This document shows positions 60,889 through 64,000 of a DNA stretch of 64,000 nt, in pieces (position 1 is the stretch's first letter; the number at the start of each line of letters is the position of its first letter). Under the pieces are notes generated by a model. The model was not told where the DNA came from. It saw nothing but the letters and a program-made list of their open reading frames with translations, and searched no databases. The position numbers and the translations under genes were made by a program. This stretch comes from Verrucomicrobiota bacterium. Lineage in GTDB: Bacteria > Verrucomicrobiota > Verrucomicrobiia > Limisphaerales > UBA1319. Where the stretch lies: the NCBI GenBank assembly GCA_022709905.1, contig JAKLHY010000002.1, positions 248,001-312,000 on the forward strand, written 5' to 3'.

Positions 60889-62382
60889 ATGAAGACTCAA
60901 GAAATCCAAGCGGCCAGCCCTTCCCTCCGGGCCTCGAAACCCAGTCTCAGCCAGCGCATCAAGATTCGGCGCCAGAAGATGCCGGCGCAGGACGCCCGGG
61001 CGCGCACCCGGAATTTTAAGGAGGTCAACCTGGGATTATCCGAACAATTTGCCGTTTTGGAGGCTCAGCGGTGCCTGGACTGCAAGGACGCCCGGTGCAT
61101 CGAAGGCTGCCCGGTGAAGGTGGACATTCCGAGGTTTGTGGACCTTTTGGCGCGAGGAGATTTGCGGGGCGCCGCAAAGAGCCTGCTGAGCGACAACGCG
61201 CTGCCCGCCATTACCGGCCGGGTTTGTCCGCAGGAAACCCAATGCGAAATCCTGTGTGTCCGCGGCAAAAAGGGGGAGCCCGTTGCGGTGGGGTATCTGG
61301 AGCGTTTTGTGGCCGATTGGGCCGCGCATCATGCCGCCCAGGAACCTTCGGAGCCTGCGATGTCGTCGGGGAAGAAGGTGGCGGTGATCGGTTCCGGACC
61401 GGCCGGACTGACCGCGGCGGGCGAGTTGGTCAAACACGGTCATGCGGTGACGGTTTATGAGGCCCTGCATAAACCGGGGGGCGTTCTGGTTTACGGCATA
61501 CCCGAGTTTCGCCTGCCGAAGGAGATCGTCCGCATGGAAGTGGATCGTTTGCGTCAGCACGGGGTGAAAATCAAGTGCAATGTGGTGATTGGAAAAACTT
61601 ATACGATTCCCCAGTTAAGAGAGAAATTTGACGCCGTTTTCATTGCGAACGGGGCGGGCCTTCCGCTGTTCATGGATATCCCCGGGGAGCATCTCAAGGG
61701 CGTGTATTCGGCCAATGAGTATTTGACCCGGGTGAACCTGATGGCGGCTTACGGACAGCAGGCCACCACGCCGGTTCTGAAAGGCAAACAGGTCGCGGTC
61801 ATCGGGGGCGGCAATGTCGCGATGGACGCGGTTCGCACCGCCAAACGCCTGGGCGCCGACGAGGCCATTATCGTCTATCGCCGCGGGAAGCAGGAGATGC
61901 CGGCTCGGGCCGAGGAAATCCATCATGCGGAGGAGGAAGGCATTCGATTTGATTTGCAGGTGGCTCCTGTGGAAGTGATCGGCAACGAACATCGTTGGGT
62001 GACCGGTTTGAAGTGCGTTCGCATGGAATTGGGAGAGCCCGACGCCTCCGGCCGTCGCCGTCCTTTGCCCGTGCCCGGATCGGAGTATCTCATTCCCTGC
62101 AACGTGGTGGTGGTGGCCATTGGCACGCGAGCCAATCCTTTGCTGACCGCAACCTGCCCGGATCTTAAACTCAACAAGTGGGGGAACATCGAAGTGGACG
62201 CCCGGGGCATGACCAGCCTGCCGGGTGTTTTTGCGGGGGGCGATATTGTGCGTGGCGCAGCCACCGTGATTCTTGCCATGGGCGATGGGAAGACCGCCGG
62301 TCGTCATATTCATGAGTATTTGATGGAGGGACTCTCCGAGGCTCGGAGCGTCGATCAGGTGGTGGCCCATCCGCAGGCTTGA
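60889..62382 (+). CDS. Glutamate-synthase-type NADPH oxidoreductase (NfnB/SudA/GltA-like)
   Basis: A 497-residue protein. The N-terminal iron-sulfur part has AQRCLDCKDARCIEGCPVKV and TGRVCPQETQCEILCVRGKK. The FAD motif is VAVIGSGPAGLTAAGELVKH near residue 160 and the NADPH motif VAVIGGGNVAMDAVRTAKRL near 303. The C-terminus GVFAGGDIVRGAATVILAMG DGKTAG is standard. As the partner of the previous gene it forms an NfnAB or SudAB-like complex, which in anaerobes bifurcates electrons between NADH, ferredoxin and NADPH. Which reaction runs here cannot be told from sequence. Confidence 0.92.
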   Translation: MKTQEIQAASPSLRASKPSLSQRIKIRRQKMPAQDARARTRNFKEVNLGLSEQFAVLEAQRCLDCKDARCIEGCPVKVDIPRFVDLLARGDLRGAAKSLLSDNALPAITGRVCPQETQCEILCVRGKKGEPVAVGYLERFVADWAAHHAAQEPSEPAMSSGKKVAVIGSGPAGLTAAGELVKHGHAVTVYEALHKPGGVLVYGIPEFRLPKEIVRMEVDRLRQHGVKIKCNVVIGKTYTIPQLREKFDAVFIANGAGLPLFMDIPGEHLKGVYSANEYLTRVNLMAAYGQQATTPVLKGKQVAVIGGGNVAMDAVRTAKRLGADEAIIVYRRGKQEMPARAEEIHHAEEEGIRFDLQVAPVEVIGNEHRWVTGLKCVRMELGEPDASGRRRPLPVPGSEYLIPCNVVVVAIGTRANPLLTATCPDLKLNKWGNIEVDARGMTSLPGVFAGGDIVRGAATVILAMGDGKTAGRHIHEYLMEGLSEARSVDQVVAHPQA

Positions 62383-62492
62383 GGCATGGGATGATCCGGC
62401 AGACCGGTTGGTGGCTGAGATCCGTCAGCCGGATCCGTTCTTGCGAGGAGTGGAGGCTTGATCCGCCGAGTCTTCGGGCATAGAAGATTTCC

Positions 62493-64000
62493 ATGAGCAC
62501 CACGGATTATTGTGTCCTCAAACCGGAGGTTTTTTGGCTCGGTATTTTCCTTCTTGTGGTTTCGGTTTCGAATGGTTTAGGACAGGGGCAGAGCGGCCCG
62601 GCGGCGGCGGATCGTTCTGTGAGCGATTCCGCCGCGGCTGCGGCGCTTCAAACCGATCCGAAAATCCAGACTGAACTGGGAGTGAAATGCGCCGAGCAAG
62701 GGGATTATGACCGGGCGGTTGAGTATTTTCGACAGGCGGCAGCCCAAGGTTACGCCGATGCGCAGTCCCGTCTGGGTTGGTGTTGGTTCAACGGAAAAGG
62801 ACTCGCCACAAATCCGGTTGAAGCCGTGAAATGGTATCAACGCGCGGCGGATCAGGCCTTGCCCAAGGCTCAGCACAACCTGGCTGTCTGCTTGTTCGAA
62901 GGGCAGGGCACCAACCGGAATGAGTCCGCGGCCGCGACGTGGTTCCGGCGGGCGGCCGAACAGGGCTATGCGCCGGCTCAGGCCAACTTGGGCGCCTGCT
63001 ATCATCATGGCCGGGGAGTCTCCCAAGACCCGGCCGAGGCTGTTCGTTGGTTTCGCAAGGCTGCCGAACAGAATCTGGCGGAGGGCCAGATGCGCTTGGG
63101 CGAGTGTTACCTCGAGGGAAAGGGGGTTGCCCCAAACCTGGTTGAGGCGGTTCAATGGTTCCGTCGGGCGGCCGAACAGGGAAATGCCGCGGCCCAAAGT
63201 TATCTGGGCCAATGCTACCTGGCGGGTCGCGGGGTGTCCCCTAACGACGGATTGGCCGTTCGCTGGCTTCGGTCTGCCGCCGAACAAGGCGAGGCCGTGG
63301 CTCAATCCAACCTCGGCATGTGTTACCTGCAAGGGCGCGGAGTCACCAGGGACGGCCAGCAAGCTGTCGCCTGGTTTCGCAAGGCCGCGGCCCAAAACGA
63401 TGCCGTCGCCCAGAACAACCTCGCCGCTTGTTATATCGATGCCACCGGTGTCTCTCGGGATTATGGCGAAGCCGTCCGCTGGTTGACTCTGGCGGCCAAT
63501 CAAGGCCTGCCGGAGGCTCAGACCAAGCTGGGCTGGTTCCATTTTACCGGCTTGGCGATTAAGAAAGATCCGCGCGAGGCGTTTGAATGGTTTCGCAAGG
63601 CGGCCGTCCAAGGATTTCCCAAGGCCCAACACAACCTCGGTGTTTGTTACCTGAACGGCCAGGGAGTCCATCCCCAGGCCGATGAGGCGGTCCAGTGGTT
63701 TCGCCGCGCAGCAGAACAAAATTACGCTGAAGCCCAACATAATCTGGGCATCTGTCTTCTCGAAGGCAGAGGAATCCAGGCCGATCCCATCCAGGCGACC
63801 TCCTGGTTTGGAAAGGCAGCCCAGCAAGGATTAGCCGAAGCCCAGTTCCAATACGGCTTGGCTCTGGAAAAGGGGCGCGGTGTCGAAAAGAACCTCGTCC
63901 TGGCTTTCCAGTGGTTCTTACTGGCTGCGCGACAGGAGGATGCGGAAGCAAATTCCGCCGCTAAACGCTTGCGAAAGAACCTGTCCCAGACTCAAATCCG
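62493..64000 (+). CDS. Sel1-like repeat protein, incomplete at the window end
   Basis: An open frame from ATG 62493 to the window edge (at least 502 residues, no stop yet). The N-terminal signal or anchor is VFWLGIFLLVVSVSNGLGQG. From about residue 75 there are about 12 Sel1-type repeats of 36 residues, of the form AVKWYQRAADQALPKAQHNL AVCLFEGQGT and AVRWFRKAAEQNLAEGQMRL GECYLEGKGV. Such alpha/alpha solenoids bind proteins. It starts 110 bases after the NfnB-like gene and may be independent. The opposite strand is also open for over 1.2 kb, but that is a shadow of the repeats. Confidence 0.92.
   Translation, partial: MSTTDYCVLKPEVFWLGIFLLVVSVSNGLGQGQSGPAAADRSVSDSAAAAALQTDPKIQTELGVKCAEQGDYDRAVEYFRQAAAQGYADAQSRLGWCWFNGKGLATNPVEAVKWYQRAADQALPKAQHNLAVCLFEGQGTNRNESAAATWFRRAAEQGYAPAQANLGACYHHGRGVSQDPAEAVRWFRKAAEQNLAEGQMRLGECYLEGKGVAPNLVEAVQWFRRAAEQGNAAAQSYLGQCYLAGRGVSPNDGLAVRWLRSAAEQGEAVAQSNLGMCYLQGRGVTRDGQQAVAWFRKAAAQNDAVAQNNLAACYIDATGVSRDYGEAVRWLTLAANQGLPEAQTKLGWFHFTGLAIKKDPREAFEWFRKAAVQGFPKAQHNLGVCYLNGQGVHPQADEAVQWFRRAAEQNYAEAQHNLGICLLEGRGIQADPIQATSWFGKAAQQGLAEAQFQYGLALEKGRGVEKNLVLAFQWFLLAARQEDAEANSAAKRLRKNLSQTQI

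Noticed and set aside
62577..63827. A 416-residue open frame on the minus strand with regular repeats
   Set aside because: It is the antisense shadow of the Sel1-repeat gene on the plus strand, which has a signal sequence and the family consensus; the repeats and skewed codons keep the opposite strand open.

Overview
The window looks like chromosomal DNA of a Verrucomicrobiota bacterium, probably near the Pedosphaera/Limisphaera lineages. The reasons are taxonomic impressions rather than searches: proteins ending in PEP-CTERM and VPDGG-type sorting signals, a large secreted protein ending in a W...FFRL-type C-terminus, a PduS/PduT microcompartment pair, a GxxExxY gene set between ACCACAGAG repeats, an ECF-like sigma/serine-threonine-kinase neighbour pair, Tat-exported oxidoreductases, and several families of short interspersed repeats. 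No rRNA gene or replication origin was seen. One tRNA (tRNA-Val, GAC) is present.

Layout. Positions 1-1456 hold an IS110-family transposase. About 2.5-28 kb is an exopolysaccharide/O-antigen type locus on the + strand. It contains a WbqC-like protein, three DegT/DnrJ aminotransferases, a Wzx-like flippase, a Wzy-like polymerase, three glycosyltransferases, an FkbM methyltransferase, three GNAT acetyltransferases, an ACP/SDR/acyl-ligase trio, a phosphoglycosyl transferase fused to a WbpM-like membrane/Rossmann half, a LegB-like 4,6-dehydratase and a sugar nucleotidyltransferase. The AT-rich first half (2.5-18.6 kb) is littered with mobile DNA: an IS5 remnant, an intact IS630 element, an IS1380 element with an amber stop, an ISL3 pseudogene, two 246-bp MITEs and a third, related hairpin element. 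The second half (18.6-28 kb) is richer in GC and carries short repeats rather than insertion sequences.

From 28.7 to 33.2 kb lie three exported proteins with C-terminal sorting signals. Two have good sigma-54 (-24/-12) promoter matches, which fits the known link between PEP-CTERM proteins, exosortase and exopolysaccharide. A PQQ-propeller gene sits between them on the other strand. From 33.3 to 36.6 kb are a GxxExxY gene, araD and the pduT/pduS pair. From 36.7 to 44 kb come a small basic protein, a DegP-like protease next to its catalytically dead paralogue, an Smr-domain protein and a three-gene minor pseudopilin operon. After nuoA and tRNA-Val comes a fatty-acid synthesis operon (fabD-fabG-acpP-fabF-GNAT, 44.8-48.8 kb).

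The last third contains a Tat-exported FAD oxidoreductase, a sigma factor and a kinase that have each lost their catalytic core in frame, a DUF362 protein, an orphan Cmr3-like type III-B CRISPR protein with no cas neighbour or array, a 1393-residue PA14/Ig-type secreted protein, an NfnA/NfnB (SudB/SudA) type electron-transfer pair, and a Sel1-repeat protein that runs off the end of the window.

The observations most worth following are: a 61-nt hairpin core shared by two different MITE families with compensatory changes in its stems; the orphan Cmr3; the gutted sigma/kinase pair; a putative sugar-acylation module; and clusters of 16-bp palindromes that keep their symmetry while changing their centre.
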